Source: an uncultured Alistipes sp.
GTDB taxonomy: Bacteria; Bacteroidota; Bacteroidia; Bacteroidales; Rikenellaceae
NCBI GenBank assembly: GCA_944326855.1
Contig: CALVFO010000010.1
Coordinates: forward strand, 1-64,000
Direction of reading: 5' to 3'
DNA: 64,000 bases
Part shown: piece by piece, positions 63,437-64,000 of the stretch
How the letters are laid out: each line of letters opens with the position of its first letter
Position numbering within the stretch: the stretch's first letter is position 1
Position numbers and translations under genes: made by a program
Notes under the pieces: generated by a model
What the model was told of the DNA's origin: nothing
Seen by the model: only the letters and a program-made list of their open reading frames with translations
Databases searched by the model: none

Positions 63437-64000
63437 ATGCAAAATATGTTAAAAAGTTCGCTTCGTCGCATTGAGTTGTTGGCGCCGGTTCGGGATCTGG
63501 AACACGGGAAAGCGGCCGTATTGTGCGGAGCGGATGCGTTGTATGTGGGGGCACCTCGTTTCGGAGCCCGGGCTGCGGTCGGGGTGGAGGAAGCACAGAT
63601 CGCGGAATTGTGCCGTTTTGCACATCGTTATCGGGTGCGGGTTTATGTGGCGATGAACACCGTGCTGTATGAACAGGAATTAGCTGAGGCCGAACGGATG
63701 GTACATCGTCTGTGGCAGGTCGGGGCCGATGCCCTGATTGTGCAGGATCTGGCCTTTTTGCGGATGGACCTGCCACCCATCGAACTGCATGCTTCTACCC
63801 AGATGTTCAATGCCGATCTTGCGCGGACGGCTTTCTGGGCCGGTGCGGGATTCAGTCGGGTCATTCTGGAAAGGGCGTTGACGCTGGAAGAAATCGAACG
63901 GATCGCCCGAGGAACCGAGGCGGAAATCGAAGCCTTTATCCATGGGGCGATTTGTGTGGGATATAGCGGCCGTTGTTACATGAGCCGTACAATGAGCGCT
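63437..64000 (+). CDS. U32-family peptidase, 5' part, cut by the window end
   Basis: 188 codons are visible with no stop before 64000. Start ATG at 63437 or 63446. The U32 N-terminal barrel is clear: ELLAPVRDLEHGKAAVLCGADALYVGAP-like start (residues 13-40), FIHGAICVGYSGRCYMSRTM near the end, with the SGRC cysteine. U32 proteins include collagenase-like PrtC and the RNA-hydroxylation proteins RlhA and TrhP; the full sequence would be needed to choose. A possible -7 box TATCTTTA lies near 63379. Confidence 0.9.
   Translation, partial: MQNMLKSSLRRIELLAPVRDLEHGKAAVLCGADALYVGAPRFGARAAVGVEEAQIAELCRFAHRYRVRVYVAMNTVLYEQELAEAERMVHRLWQVGADALIVQDLAFLRMDLPPIELHASTQMFNADLARTAFWAGAGFSRVILERALTLEEIERIARGTEAEIEAFIHGAICVGYSGRCYMSRTMSA

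Overview
The window looks like chromosomal DNA from a member of the Bacteroidales (phylum Bacteroidota), perhaps Rikenellaceae, although the family is only a guess. The evidence is a type V (FimA/Mfa1-type) fimbria operon, a DUF5723 protein, surface lipoproteins, SusD-era style glycoside hydrolases, and many promoters with the Bacteroidota -7 box TAnnTTTG in place of sigma-70 boxes and Shine-Dalgarno sequences. I saw no integrase, transposase, plasmid or phage gene and no CRISPR array. Most of the window is ordinary core genome with unusually long, gene-poor spacers.

Layout. 1-11 kb holds scattered metabolic and envelope genes: a YqhD-type alcohol dehydrogenase, an FSA-type transaldolase, a polysaccharide deacetylase, an S66 LD-carboxypeptidase, an EamA transporter, a SIMPL protein, an apparently N-truncated beta-barrel protein and an SDR-type threonine dehydrogenase. 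At 11.1-12.4 kb are tRNA-Tyr, tRNA-Thr and a peroxiredoxin with a textbook promoter.

12.9-17.9 kb is the most interesting part. One tight minus-strand operon encodes a 1307-residue FtsK/SpoIIIE-like ATPase with a long coiled-coil N-terminus, no visible membrane segment and three ATPase-like modules of which only the middle one keeps Walker A and B. Three small helical proteins follow; two have the central Trp turn of WXG100 proteins (written W-D-D and W-N-D). It resembles a stripped-down type VII secretion core in a didermic bacterium, with none of the known membrane partners.

18.5-34.5 kb: recQ, a separate WRN-like DEDDy exonuclease and an RlmI-like methyltransferase in one operon; a GH95-like hydrolase; plsY; a YitT protein; miaB; a LysR regulator; rpmI-rplT without infC next to them; and a GH106-like hydrolase.

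35-51.1 kb is a nine-gene minus-strand type V fimbria operon: DUF3575 protein, OmpA/TPR lipoprotein, Mfa2/FimB-like anchor, Mfa1-like major pilin, then, past a strong hairpin, a 1315-residue repeat protein and four further lipoproteins that are probably tip or accessory subunits. Anchor and major pilin share a C-terminal tail, as donor-strand assembly would predict. Upstream on the same strand lies an AraC-family regulator destroyed by three separate lesions, then a C-terminal gene fragment and a structured leader behind a perfect promoter, so the locus seems to have lost its local control.

53-64 kb: gltX, ychF, a four-gene operon (surface lipoprotein, DUF5723 protein, diacylglycerol/undecaprenol kinase, PAP2 phosphatase), a CstA-type transporter, a sodium:neurotransmitter-type symporter and the start of a U32 peptidase gene cut by the window end.
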